A DNA stretch of 64,000 nucleotides. Source: Pseudomonas sp. ANT_J12 (lineage in GTDB: Bacteria > Pseudomonadota > Gammaproteobacteria > Pseudomonadales > Pseudomonadaceae). Below, in pieces: positions 54,043 through 63,238 of this stretch. The translations under genes and the position numbers were made by a program. A model generated the notes under the pieces. The model had not been told where the DNA came from. It did not search any database and was given only the letters and a program-made list of their open reading frames with translations. Each line of letters starts with the position of its first letter. Positions within the stretch are counted from its first letter, which is position 1. The DNA lies in contig NZ_VOBN01000001.1 in the NCBI RefSeq assembly GCF_008370045.1, positions 372,001 through 436,000 on the forward strand, written 5' to 3'.

Positions 54043-54513
54043 GTGGCAGACAAACGGTACAGCTGCATTGGTTTGTATAACCCCAAGTCACCGGAGAACG
54101 TCGGTTCGGTGATGCGCGCCGCGGGCTGTTATGGCGTGGCGTCGGTGTTCTACACCGGCAAGCGCTATGAGCGCGCCGCCGACTTCGTCACCGACACCAA
54201 GCGCGTGCACTACGACATTCCGCTGATCGGCATCGACGACCTGAAAAAGATCCTGCCGCTCGGCTGCGTGCCGGTCGCCGTGGAACTGGTCGAAGGCGCG
54301 CGCTCACTGCCGGAATACACCCACCCGGATCGCGCCCTCTACATCTTCGGCCCGGAAGACGGCTCGCTGGATAAAGAGATCCGTGATTGGTGCGAAGACG
54401 TGGTCTACATCCCGACCACCGGTTGCATGAACCTGGCGGCCACGGTCAACGTCGTGCTCTACGACCGCATGGCCAAAGGGCTGAACACTCGCTCGGGGGC
54501 GAAATTCCGCTGA
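54043..54513 (+). CDS. TrmH/SpoU-family RNA 2'-O-methyltransferase
   Basis: The protein is 156 aa from the GTG at 54043, matching single-domain SPOUT enzymes. It has the family motifs LYNPKSPENVGSVMRAAGC (motif 1), IFGPEDGSLD (motif 2) and TTGCMNLAATVNVVLYD (motif 3, the trefoil knot). It methylates the ribose of an RNA nucleotide; it is close to but distinct from TrmL, so the target base is not assigned. Confidence 0.9.
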   Translation: MADKRYSCIGLYNPKSPENVGSVMRAAGCYGVASVFYTGKRYERAADFVTDTKRVHYDIPLIGIDDLKKILPLGCVPVAVELVEGARSLPEYTHPDRALYIFGPEDGSLDKEIRDWCEDVVYIPTTGCMNLAATVNVVLYDRMAKGLNTRSGAKFR

Positions 54514-54590
54514 CTCACCGCACATCCGATGGAACAAGCGGCGCGCCTCGGCAGTCAGCTTAATTATCCTTCCCAGCCTGGAGACAGATC

Positions 54591-54968
54591 ATGAGCGAAC
54601 TCAAACGCGTAGAACGCATCGAATCCACCCCGTTCCAGACTCGCCACGAACAGAACGTCGAGGGCTGGGAGCGCATCGGTTCCCTGGCCGGCGGCGTGGT
54701 GATGGTCGGCAAGGGCCTGCGTCGCGGCGGTGTGTTTGGCTTGATTCAAGTGGCGATCGGCGGCGTGGCCCTGGCCCGTGGCATTACCGGGCACAGCTCG
54801 GTGAAAAGCCTGCTGGAGAAAAGCCGCCAGGACATGAACAACGTACGGGCGAAGATTCAGCGGGCGGGGGAAGAGCTGAGCCAGTTGAAGGCCAATGCCG
54901 AGGCGGCGACCCATACCGCTACGGTGACCGGCAATGATTCGTTGAAATCGCCGAAAGCCGGGGTTTAA
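54591..54968 (+). CDS. Small DUF2892-like membrane protein
   Basis: This 125-aa protein has one or two short membrane segments (about 30-45 and 47-64, GVFGLIQVAIGGVALARG) followed by a helical, charged C-terminus (SRQDMNNVRAKIQRAGEELS). The membrane part resembles YgaP-type DUF2892 proteins. Function unknown. GGAGA lies about 10 bases before the ATG. Confidence 0.78.
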   Translation: MSELKRVERIESTPFQTRHEQNVEGWERIGSLAGGVVMVGKGLRRGGVFGLIQVAIGGVALARGITGHSSVKSLLEKSRQDMNNVRAKIQRAGEELSQLKANAEAATHTATVTGNDSLKSPKAGV

Positions 54969-54979
54969 CCCCCCGTCCT

Positions 54980-55092
54980 GATCGTTCCCACGCTCCGCGT
55001 GGGAATGCAGCCCGGGACGCTCCGCGTCCCTTTCCAGCGATGGAACGCAGAGCGTCCCCGGAGGCATTCCCACGCGGAGCGTGGGAACGATC
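54980..55092. repeat. REP pair, family C
   Basis: GATCGTTCCCACGCTCCGCG and its inverse, with GGGACGCTCCGCGTCCC and its partner inside. Confidence 0.92.
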
Positions 55093-55116
55093 AATCCGGA
55101 TATCGCGGTGAGGTTG

Positions 55117-55219
55117 ATGGCCTCTTCGCGGGCAAGCCTCGCTCCTACGGGTTGAGGTCGTTCACATAATGGGTGAGCGACTCATGTCCTGTAGGAGCGA
55201 GGCTTGCCCGCGAAGGCTG
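55117..55219. repeat. REP pair, family A
   Basis: CTCTTCGCGGGCAAGCCTCG and the inverse GTAGGAGCGAGGCTTGCCCG. It reaches almost to the stop codon of the peptidase-like gene. Confidence 0.9.
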
Positions 55220-55221
55220 CG

Positions 55222-56451
55222 TTACTGAAGCAACTCGGTATCGAGGACTTTGGAAGGTTCGCCAATCACGCTCTCCGCGAGCTGAACAAATTCCTTGGTA
55301 TCGACGCTTTCCAGGTGCATCGCCCCACGCTGTACATCATCCAGCGAGCGTTTGTTGCGGGTCTTCAGGCGAATCTCGCGGTCCAGTTCCTGTAGCAGCA
55401 ACACAGCCTTGGCCATCTGCGCCGGGCTGATCTGCGAGCCGCGCAAAGTTGTCACCTTCTGGCTGTCCTTGGCCAACTTCTTCTGCAAAGCCTCATAGCG
55501 CTCATCACTCATGCCACCCCCGCGGCGCACCAGTTCGATGGCGTAAAACTCGGCCAGGCCTTCACTGATCCAGTCGCTGTGCTGGCGGTCATTGACCCGC
55601 CCGAAGACTTGCGCCAATTCACGCACCAACGGGCTGGTGCCGTTTTCGCTGACCAGCGGCAAGCGGCTGTTGAGGTAGATCGACTCCCGCGCCGCCAGGC
55701 TGCCGCGCCACATCGGGTCGTTGGCGCCGACGATCAGCAGTTTGCTCGGGTGACGGGGGAACACGGCCTGGGCTTGCGGCCAGACAAAGGTCAGCAACGT
55801 CAGCACGTCCATGCGGCGCATGCCCTGCCCCAACGGCGAGGCGACGGTGACTTCGGTTTCCCCCAACCGGGTGCGACGGCTGCCGAGGTGGCCGGCGAGC
55901 ATCCAGCCGGTCGGGCGGTCGAACAACCGGGACACGTTGTTGATACGGAATTTGTTCTTGCCGATCCGCGGCCAGGCGGTTTCGACGCTTTTCCAGCCGT
56001 TGGGCAATTCGAATTCCAGGCGTGACACCAACTCGACGCCGTCCTGCTGATCGAGCTTGGCCGCCGGCACCAGGTCGTCACCGCGCATCAGTGCCCAGGT
56101 CGGGGTCATGCGCGTGTCGAAGCTGCCGTTCTTGCGCCCGTGGCTGATGCGCACGCGGTAGGTCAGGCTGGCTTTGTCGGCGGCCGGGTGCCAGACACCG
56201 CGAGCGGTTTTCCCCGGGGTCAGTTGCCATTGGCCGTCGGCCTTGAAGTCGCTGTAGTGGCTGCCGTCGCCCAGGTCAAAGTCGAGGCTGCGTACTGCCG
56301 AGCCTTGGGCGAGGGTCAGGCGCACTTCGGCCTGATCGCTTTGGGGCAACAGGCGCACGTGATAATCCAGATCGACCTTCTTCGCCGCCCACACCGACGA
56401 ACTCAGGGCCAACGCCCCGACGGCCAACGCGAGCCGCAATCCCACAGCCAT
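55222..56451 (-). CDS. Secreted gluzincin-like protein without zinc ligands
   Basis: The protein is 409 aa from the ATG at 56451 (AAGGAG five bases upstream). It has a signal peptide (LRLALAVGALALSSSVWA), an N-terminal beta-rich domain (about 25-200) and a helical C-terminal domain like M1/M61 peptidases. Where HExxH is expected it reads PLVRELAQVFGR, so both histidines are lost, but the downstream WISEGLAEFYAIEL, which holds the third ligand, is kept. It is probably catalytically dead or changed in mechanism. Confidence 0.75.
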   Translation of the reverse strand: MAVGLRLALAVGALALSSSVWAAKKVDLDYHVRLLPQSDQAEVRLTLAQGSAVRSLDFDLGDGSHYSDFKADGQWQLTPGKTARGVWHPAADKASLTYRVRISHGRKNGSFDTRMTPTWALMRGDDLVPAAKLDQQDGVELVSRLEFELPNGWKSVETAWPRIGKNKFRINNVSRLFDRPTGWMLAGHLGSRRTRLGETEVTVASPLGQGMRRMDVLTLLTFVWPQAQAVFPRHPSKLLIVGANDPMWRGSLAARESIYLNSRLPLVSENGTSPLVRELAQVFGRVNDRQHSDWISEGLAEFYAIELVRRGGGMSDERYEALQKKLAKDSQKVTTLRGSQISPAQMAKAVLLLQELDREIRLKTRNKRSLDDVQRGAMHLESVDTKEFVQLAESVIGEPSKVLDTELLQ

Positions 56452-56462
56452 ACACACTCCTT

Positions 56463-56594
56463 ATGTGGCGAGCGAGCTTGCTCGCGCCGGGCTGCGTAGC
56501 GGCCCCAAATTTTATTAATCACTGATGGTTTTGTGAGTGCTGTGCACTTAAGCGGGAGCAAGCTCCCTCGCCACAGCAAGCTCCCTCGCCACAA
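56463..56594. repeat. REP pair, family B, with a duplicated arm
   Basis: ATGTGGCGAGCGAGCTTGCT and its inverse; the closing arm GCAAGCTCCCTCGCCACA is present twice in tandem (56558-56594). It abuts the ycgN stop codon. Confidence 0.9.
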
Positions 56595-56595
56595 A

Positions 56596-57045
56596 TTAAC
56601 CCGCGCGGAAAATCAGGTGATCTTCCCAATCGTCTTCCGGCACGCTGCCTTCGGCGAGCATGCGCCCGGACTGGGAGATACGTTCGTGGTGCACTGCCTC
56701 GCGATCGCCGCACACCAAGTGATGCCACAGCGGCAGGTCCTTGCCTTCGCTGACCAGCCGATAGCCGCAGGTCGGCGGCAGCCACTGGAACTCTTCCGCC
56801 TTGCCCGGCGTGAGCTGGATGCAGTCCGGCACGAATTCGCGACGGTTCGGGTAGTCCGTGCACTGGCAGGTGTTCAGGTCCAGCAGTTTGCAGGCGATGC
56901 GCGTGTAGTAGACGCTGTTGTCTTCTTCATCTTCGAGCTTTTGCAGGCAGCACAGGCCACAGCCGTCGCACAGCGATTCCCATTCCTGGGGATCGAGTTG
57001 ATCGAGGGTTTTGCGCATCCAGAACGGTTCGATTTTGGCGACCAT
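56596..57045 (-). CDS. ycgN: YcgN-family cysteine-cluster protein
   Basis: This 149-aa protein has the CxxC...CC cluster ([11 protein letters not shown]), further Cys in [14 protein letters not shown], and the PTCGYRLV segment of the YcgN/UPF0260 family. The cluster probably binds zinc or an iron-sulfur centre; function unknown. With ycgL and rnd further downstream it keeps the Pseudomonas order of this locus. Confidence 0.92.
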   Translation of the reverse strand: MVAKIEPFWMRKTLDQLDPQEWESLCDGCGLCCLQKLEDEEDNSVYYTRIACKLLDLNTCQCTDYPNRREFVPDCIQLTPGKAEEFQWLPPTCGYRLVSEGKDLPLWHHLVCGDREAVHHERISQSGRMLAEGSVPEDDWEDHLIFRAG

Positions 57046-57325
57046 GGTTCAAGCATCAACATCAGGTGGTGAAAAGGCCGCCAGTCTAGTGCCCCAGGCC
57101 TTGCGGGCCAAGCGCCGGCGACTGTCGGTAGAACGCTCTTGTCAGTTTTTGCGCCGCCGCGTAGCTTTGCCAGTCGCAACGAGCCAAACCCGAAGGCCAT
57201 TAACGCGCAACCGCGTTGCATTCCGGTGAACTGCCACGGCTCATGAAAACCTCATCGCTCAGCTCAACTGCGGCCGCAGGTTTTTACTTCGACAGTCTTA
57301 CTCAAACGTAGCAAGGAACCTCTGC

Positions 57326-57919
57326 ATGAGTGCCAACCCACGCGTCGCCGATTACGCCATTCACCCACAGTTCACCGATCGCTGGTCGCCACGGGCGTTT
57401 ACCGGCGAAGCCATCCCGGAAGAAACCCTGCTGAGCTTCTTCGAAGCCGCGCGCTGGGCGCCGTCGGCTTATAACTCGCAGCCTTGGCGGTTTCTGTATG
57501 CGCGTCGCGATACGCCAAACTGGGAGCGTTTCCTCGGCCTGTTGAACGAATTCAACCGTGGCTGGGCGCAACACGCCTCGGCGCTGGTGATCGTGATCTC
57601 GAAAACCACCTTCACCGCACCGGGCGCCACCGAAGAAACCCCGGCGTTGTGGCACACCTTCGACACCGGTTCGGCCTGGGGCCACCTGGCGCTGCAAGCG
57701 AGCATCAGCGGCTGGCACACCCACGGCATGGCCGGGTTCGACCAGGAACTGACCCGCAAAGAGCTGAACATTCCCGAGGGTTATGCACTGCACGCTGCGG
57801 TGGCCGTTGGCAAACTGGGGGATAAAGCGACGTTGGCGGAATATCTGCAAGCCCGGGAAGAACCGAGCCCGCGTCGGCCGTTGAGTGAACTCGCGGCAGA
57901 AGGCAGCTTCACCCTCTAA
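57326..57919 (+). CDS. Nitroreductase-family oxidoreductase
   Basis: This 197-aa flavoprotein has the FMN-binding RWAPSAYNSQPWRFLY, a conserved glycine-rich middle and the DKATLAEYLQAREEPSPRRP end. It reduces nitro or quinone compounds with NAD(P)H; the natural substrate is unknown. The 280-bp gap upstream has only a short palindrome (CTGCGGCCGCAG followed by GTTTTT near 57270). Confidence 0.9.
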   Translation: MSANPRVADYAIHPQFTDRWSPRAFTGEAIPEETLLSFFEAARWAPSAYNSQPWRFLYARRDTPNWERFLGLLNEFNRGWAQHASALVIVISKTTFTAPGATEETPALWHTFDTGSAWGHLALQASISGWHTHGMAGFDQELTRKELNIPEGYALHAAVAVGKLGDKATLAEYLQAREEPSPRRPLSELAAEGSFTL

Positions 57920-57946
57920 CCCACTACCCCGATCGCCTGATCGCCT

Positions 57947-58080
57947 GATCGTTCCCACGCTGTGCGTGGGAATGCATCCTGTGACGCTCCGCGTCACTTG
58001 CGAAGCGGAACGCGGAGCGTCCCTGGCGGCATTCCCACGCAGAGCGTGGGAACGATCACGGGGGCAAGCCCCCTCGCCAA
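57947..58080. repeat. REP pair, family C, with a family B remnant
   Basis: GATCGTTCCCACGCTGTGCG and its inverse to 58057, then GGGGGCAAGCCCCCTCGCCA, the outer part of a family B element with the rest missing. Confidence 0.9.
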
Positions 58081-58096
58081 GTTGATTGGAGTGGGT

Positions 58097-59029
58097 TCAA
58101 TACCCGCGATTGAAATCCACTTCCCCGCGCAGCGCTTCACCCGCCTCGTACGCCCGCAGGTTCTCGACAAACAGGTTCACCATCATCGATGGCGAGGTCG
58201 GTGCCGAGCTGTGGCCGGTCAGGAGCAAGCCCCAGGCAGTCCAGAACGGATGCCGTTGCGGCAAGGGCTCCTGACGGCAGACGTCGATCACCGCGCCGGC
58301 CAGATGCCCTTCTTTCAAGGCTTCGACCAAATCCGCATCCACCACCGCCACGCCGCGCCCGACGTTGATGAACACAGCCGTCGGCTTGAATTGCTTGAAC
58401 AGTGCCGCGTCGTACAGGTCGTGGGTATTGGGTGTGTTGGGCAGCAGGTTGATCACGTAATCCACTTCGCCAACCAGGCGCGGCAAGTCAGCCAGCGCGC
58501 CGACTTCAACGAATGGCGCCTGTTCCCGGGCTTCGCTGGCGATGCCGTACAACTCGACGCCAAAGGGTACGAGGAACTGCGCCACGGTCTGGCCGATGTC
58601 GCCGGTGCCGACGATCAACGCCTTGCGCCCCGCCAGGCTTTGCCCCTGACGACTGTCCCATTTGCGCTCGACCTGGCTGACCAATCGCGCCAGTACTTCG
58701 CGCTCGTGGCCGAGCATATAAGTCAAAACGTATTCAGCCATGACCTGGCCGAAAATCCCCACCGCCCGTGTCAGGCGATAGTGGCGTGGCAGGCCGTCGG
58801 CCAGCAGCGGCGTAATGCCGGCCCAGGTCGATTGCAGCCACTGTGGCTGGTGGCTCTGACGCAGCAGGTTGGCCAGCAAGTCCGGCTGGCCGAGCCAGAT
58901 CGGGCAATCGGCGGCCTGGCGGGCGAGTTCGGCGGAGTCGCCGCTGGTCAGCACTTCCAGCTCGGGCGCTGCCTGACGCAGCAGTTGGGCGTACACAGGG
59001 TGGTCGTGTTCAGCAATCAGAACGCGCAT
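58097..59029 (-). CDS. D-2-hydroxyacid dehydrogenase
   Basis: This 310-aa protein has a Rossmann NAD(P)H-binding loop (LIVGTGDIGQTVAQFL) and the catalytic Arg (VINVGRG), Glu and His (TGHSSAPT) of the family. It resembles glyoxylate/hydroxypyruvate reductases (GhrA type) by length and C-terminal HSSAPTSP; the natural 2-oxo acid is unknown. Confidence 0.9.
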   Translation of the reverse strand: MRVLIAEHDHPVYAQLLRQAAPELEVLTSGDSAELARQAADCPIWLGQPDLLANLLRQSHQPQWLQSTWAGITPLLADGLPRHYRLTRAVGIFGQVMAEYVLTYMLGHEREVLARLVSQVERKWDSRQGQSLAGRKALIVGTGDIGQTVAQFLVPFGVELYGIASEAREQAPFVEVGALADLPRLVGEVDYVINLLPNTPNTHDLYDAALFKQFKPTAVFINVGRGVAVVDADLVEALKEGHLAGAVIDVCRQEPLPQRHPFWTAWGLLLTGHSSAPTSPSMMVNLFVENLRAYEAGEALRGEVDFNRGY

Positions 59030-59138
59030 GGTTCAAACCTTTCGAAAACAGTGCAAACGGCCACCGCGCTGTCGCGGCGGCCATCGCCAAAATCATTCCA
59101 GTGTTTCATACAGGCTCTGAACGGAACCTGTCTGCCGC

Positions 59139-59432
59139 TCACATCGGGTCGTTGCGACGCAGCAACTCTTCGGGCAAGTGTTCGATGTACTCGTCCTCGG
59201 CCGGCGGCATCTGCAAGTGGTAACCCTGCTTTTCAAGGTTTTCCAGGACCACGGTGATGTCCTCGCGCGACAGTTTGCGCTCGGGGCTCAGCACCAGGTC
59301 GAAGGCGTGATGGGGCTTGCCGAACGCCGCCATCAGCGATTCCGGGACGCGCTCCAGTGCATCGCTTTTGAGCACATAGAGGTACATCTCGTTTTTCTTC
59401 AGGCTGCGGTAAATGGAGCAAATACGTTTCAA
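59139..59432 (-). CDS. ycgL: YcgL-domain protein
   Basis: This 97-aa protein has the YcgL start ([17 protein letters not shown]) and the [16 protein letters not shown] segment. Its start overlaps the end of rnd (ATGA-type junction at 59429-59432), so the two are translationally coupled. Function unknown. Confidence 0.93.
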   Translation of the reverse strand: MKRICSIYRSLKKNEMYLYVLKSDALERVPESLMAAFGKPHHAFDLVLSPERKLSREDITVVLENLEKQGYHLQMPPAEDEYIEHLPEELLRRNDPM

Positions 59433-60562
59433 GGCTGTTCTCCGGCGGTGGCCAGGCTGTCGAGCAGCGCCTGGCCCATCAATTCGCGGCGCCAGCCACG
59501 CAGCGAATCAGGCAATTGGTAAGGACCGTTGGGGTAGCCGCTCTTGAGCAGCGCTTCCAGGGTTTTCTTGCGCAGCATCAGTTCTGGCGCGATGTTCAGG
59601 CGCTCGGCTTCGGCCTGGCCGATGGCCCGCAGTTGCTTGACCAGCGTGGCGGCGTCCACCGGCAACGGCTCCGGCACCGCCGGCGGCCATTGATCCGGCG
59701 ACACAGTGGCAGAACGCTTGATCAGATCAAGCAGGAATTCGCCGTCCTGACGCACGGTACGTGGGTGCATGTCTTCGATTTTCGCCAGCGCGCCGAGGTT
59801 GTCCGGCTGAGTCCGGGCCAGCGGCCACAAGGAATGCTCACGCACGATGCGGTTGCGCGGCAGATCACGGGCGCGGGCCTCATGCTCGCGCCAGGCGCAG
59901 AGTTCACGCAATACGGCGAGTTGGGCGCGGGACAGCTTCCAGGCCAGTTTGGCTTCGCGGTAGACCTCGTACGGATCGACCTCGCGGCGCAGGTTGGCCA
60001 CCAGTTCGGCGCCGTCCTCCAGCACCCAGCTGTATTTGTCTTCGGACAGCTTCGGTTGCAGGCGTACGTAGACTTCCGCCAGATGCAGGGCATCTTCGGC
60101 GGCGTAGCTGATCTGGGTGTCGGACAGCGGACGTTGCAGCCAGTCGGAGCGGGTCTCGCCCTTGGGCAGGTCGATGCCGAGCACTTCCTGGACCAACCGC
60201 GAGTAACCCATGGAGAAGCCGAGGTTCAGATAAGCGGCGGCCAGTTGCGTGTCGAACAACGGCGCCGGCAGGCTGCCGGTCAGGCGCAACAGGACTTCGA
60301 GGTCTTCGCTGCACGCGTGCACGACTTTGACCACGGCCGGGTTTTCCAGCAGCGCGGCCAAGGGTTGCCAGTTGTCGATGGTCAGCGGATCAATCAGGTA
60401 AGCGCGTACGCCATCGCCGATCTGCAACAGGCCGGCAATCGGATAAAAGGTGTCGACCCGCATGAATTCGGTGTCGAGGGCAACGAATGGCAGCTTTTGC
60501 CACTCGGCGCAAAACTGACCGAGGCTATCGTTGTCGCGAATCCAGTGAATATCGATGGCCAC
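59429..60562 (-). CDS. rnd: Ribonuclease D
   Basis: The protein is 377 aa from a GTG at 60562 (GGGAG seven bases upstream), matching E. coli RNase D (375 aa). It is a 3'-5' exoribonuclease trimming tRNA precursors. The DEDDy site is visible: [22 protein letters not shown] and [16 protein letters not shown]-terminal HRDC domain (about 210-290) follows. The upstream frame to 60625 is not supported. Confidence 0.96.
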   Translation of the reverse strand: MAIDIHWIRDNDSLGQFCAEWQKLPFVALDTEFMRVDTFYPIAGLLQIGDGVRAYLIDPLTIDNWQPLAALLENPAVVKVVHACSEDLEVLLRLTGSLPAPLFDTQLAAAYLNLGFSMGYSRLVQEVLGIDLPKGETRSDWLQRPLSDTQISYAAEDALHLAEVYVRLQPKLSEDKYSWVLEDGAELVANLRREVDPYEVYREAKLAWKLSRAQLAVLRELCAWREHEARARDLPRNRIVREHSLWPLARTQPDNLGALAKIEDMHPRTVRQDGEFLLDLIKRSATVSPDQWPPAVPEPLPVDAATLVKQLRAIGQAEAERLNIAPELMLRKKTLEALLKSGYPNGPYQLPDSLRGWRRELMGQALLDSLATAGEQP

Positions 60563-60685
60563 ACGGCTCTCCCTTGAAGAATGGCGCGCAGTATATATCG
60601 CCCCCGGCGATTTCCGCGCATCCACTGCACAAGAGCTTTAGCGAAAAACCCTACAAAAGGGCAAGAAGCGTCTGACGAAGGGAGG

Positions 60686-61348
60686 TTATCCGGTCTTACG
60701 CAGTACGTAGACCCGCATCCGCGCGCAAGCGGGAAAGAAGTCCTGATGACTGAGCAGGCTGAAACCCGCTTGCCTGAACTCGGCTTCCACCACGGCCTTG
60801 CTCTCCAGCGGCGTGGGCATGGCGCCCTGCGCAGCGCTGGGCCGACGCTGGAAGCGGCTGGCGAGGCGCACCGCAACAATCACCGTGTCACGACTGACGC
60901 GGTGAAACTCCCCCAACATGGCCAACCGGTGTTCAGGGCTGGCGATATGTTGAAACAGTTGCATGCAAATCATGCTGTCGACTGCGTTCGCCGACAAACC
61001 GATGGTGAACGCCGAGCTCTGGAAGGTCTTGATCCGCTCAAGCAAATGCGCCGGATGATGGGTGCGTGCGTGATCGAGCATGTCCTGGGACGGGTCCGAC
61101 GCCAGGATCACGCGGTTGCCGTGCTCGGCCAGCACCGGCCAGAAACGCCCGACACCACAGGCCACGTCCAGCAACAAACCCGGTTCACCAGCGACCTTGA
61201 GCGCATTGCGCACCAACTGCTCGACGCGCCAGAACGCCAGGCGCCCGGCCAGGCCACGGGGTTGCGGCTGCAGGCAGACGCGTGCGTGTTCCTGATCGTA
61301 GCGCCGGGCGAACTCAAGCTCGACAACAGATGGGGGCAGCGCGGACAT
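60686..61348 (-). CDS. Class I SAM-dependent methyltransferase
   Basis: This 220-aa protein has a Rossmann SAM-binding domain: motif I LLDVACGVGRFWPVL, an acidic residue in VILASDPSQDML and the later MICMQLFQHI. The substrate is unknown. It lies 73 bp downstream of eptA in the same direction and may be co-transcribed with it. Confidence 0.9.
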   Translation of the reverse strand: MSALPPSVVELEFARRYDQEHARVCLQPQPRGLAGRLAFWRVEQLVRNALKVAGEPGLLLDVACGVGRFWPVLAEHGNRVILASDPSQDMLDHARTHHPAHLLERIKTFQSSAFTIGLSANAVDSMICMQLFQHIASPEHRLAMLGEFHRVSRDTVIVAVRLASRFQRRPSAAQGAMPTPLESKAVVEAEFRQAGFSLLSHQDFFPACARMRVYVLRKTG

Positions 61349-61421
61349 ATACAGGGGCTCTTATTGGAAGATCTAACGGCCGCAGGTTAGCGACCAGCCT
61401 GTGAAAAATAAGTCGAAACCC

Positions 61422-63071
61422 TCATTTCCTGGCCAGCACGCCATCGATCACAGGCGCGCGGCAGCCGGCGAACATGTCCAGGTCCGGGTTGTAGACCTTG
61501 CTGTCGACCTCCAGCAGACCAATCATCGAATGGAACAGATTGTCCTGGCTCAGGGGTTTTTCCCGACTCATCTGCAGGCAATGAGTGTCCACCGAGAACG
61601 AGCGTTGATAGCTGTCGGAGAACCACGCCAGCATCGCCACATGTTTCTGTTGCTCGGGCGCCATCATGTACGGCGTGCCGTGGAGGAACAGGTTGTACTC
61701 ACCCAAAGACTCGCCGTGGTCGGACAGGTACAGCATCGCGGTATCGACCTTGTCCTGGTTGCTGCGCAACAGATCGATCAGGGTCGAGAGCACGTGGTCG
61801 GTGTACACCAGGGTGTTGTCGTAGCCATTGACGATGCTTTCGCGACTGCAATTGTTCAGCGCATTGCTTTCACACACCGGCGTGAAGTGTTCGTACTCTT
61901 TCGGGTAACGCTTGAAGTATTCCGGGCCGTGGCTGCCCATCTGGTGCAGGACCAGCACGGTGTCTTTGTCCAGGGTGTCGATAAAGTGCTGCAAACCTTG
62001 CAGGAGAATTTCATCGCGGCATTCGCTGCTGGAGCACAGCACCGGGTCTTTCAAGTTGCTGACATCATCGATCGTCACCCGATCACACGTGCCTTTGCAG
62101 CCCGACTGGTTATCGCGCCAGATCACGTCCAGCCCGGCGCGCTTGAGCACATCCAGCAAGCCTTCTTCATTCTTGGCCTTGCTGGCGCTGTAGTCTTTGC
62201 GCCCCATGTTGGAGAACATGCATGGCACCGATACTGCGGTTTCCGTGCCGCAGGAATGCACGTCAGTGAAGGCGATCAGACCCGCTTCTTTACTCAACTT
62301 GGGGGTGGTGTTTCGGTCATAACCCAGGATGCCGAAGTTCTCGGCCCGGGCACTTTCGCCGACCACCAGCACTGTCAGGGATTTACGGCCGTGGGTCTGC
62401 CAGGTCAGGTCCTTGCGGGCGTCCTCGCCGATCTTGACGAAGGGTTGTTGTGCCGATGCGACCTGTTCACGCAAATAACCGGCCGACGCGCCGATGTAGT
62501 TGCTCGGCACCACCATCAGGTGCAGTTCATGGTGATTGCGAAACAGCGATGACAGGCCCTGGTAATTCACCAATGCGACGCCACCGACCACCACTACGGA
62601 GGCGACACTCACCAATGCCTTACTTAATAGATCACGATGCCAGGCGCGATAATTGATCGGTGTTTTCCACACTAACCACGCGGGCAAAACACCCAACAAA
62701 ACAATGTAGACAAACAACTTTATCGAGAGTAAATCGCGCACTTCCGTGGCATTGGTTTCGGCGAAGTTGCGAAACATGCCGGCGTCGATCAATACGCCAT
62801 ATTGGCTCATGAAATACGCCACGCCCGCACTGACCATAAAGATCAACATCAGCAGCGGCTTGAGCAGCGGCCGGAACGCCAGCAGGGTCAGGACAATATT
62901 GAACGCGCCAAGCACCATCACGCCAAACGCCACGCGCATGGCAATGCCCTGGGCGTCCGAGGCAGTGATTTCGAAAAGATGCTGCCAAAGCACCAGGTTA
63001 AACCCGGCCAATAAGAACGCACTGGCAATCAGTGTCACCCACTCGGGGCGCACGGCTTTGAATTTCAACAT
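61422..63071 (-). CDS. eptA: Lipid A phosphoethanolamine transferase
   Basis: This 549-aa inner-membrane enzyme adds phosphoethanolamine to lipid A, lowering the negative surface charge and affecting polymyxin sensitivity. Five N-terminal helices (about 12-165) precede a sulfatase-fold domain with the metal site VVGESARAENFG, the Thr nucleophile region CGTETAVSVPCMFS and LSDHGESLGE. Paired cysteines support periplasmic disulfides. The 163-bp upstream region has no motif I could assign with confidence. Confidence 0.94.
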   Translation of the reverse strand: MLKFKAVRPEWVTLIASAFLLAGFNLVLWQHLFEITASDAQGIAMRVAFGVMVLGAFNIVLTLLAFRPLLKPLLMLIFMVSAGVAYFMSQYGVLIDAGMFRNFAETNATEVRDLLSIKLFVYIVLLGVLPAWLVWKTPINYRAWHRDLLSKALVSVASVVVVGGVALVNYQGLSSLFRNHHELHLMVVPSNYIGASAGYLREQVASAQQPFVKIGEDARKDLTWQTHGRKSLTVLVVGESARAENFGILGYDRNTTPKLSKEAGLIAFTDVHSCGTETAVSVPCMFSNMGRKDYSASKAKNEEGLLDVLKRAGLDVIWRDNQSGCKGTCDRVTIDDVSNLKDPVLCSSSECRDEILLQGLQHFIDTLDKDTVLVLHQMGSHGPEYFKRYPKEYEHFTPVCESNALNNCSRESIVNGYDNTLVYTDHVLSTLIDLLRSNQDKVDTAMLYLSDHGESLGEYNLFLHGTPYMMAPEQQKHVAMLAWFSDSYQRSFSVDTHCLQMSREKPLSQDNLFHSMIGLLEVDSKVYNPDLDMFAGCRAPVIDGVLARK

Positions 63072-63238
63072 GCGGATCGACTGTTCCTGAAAAGAAGTGC
63101 CGCCGGAAATGTGAAAATTTCATTTTCCGCGACAGCACAAACTTTAAGCAGCGAACCATCAATTTTTCGTGAAAAAGAAGCCAACGATTAGTTGGCTCCG
63201 GATATAACCGTGAAACGCTTAAAGTCATTCAGAAACGG

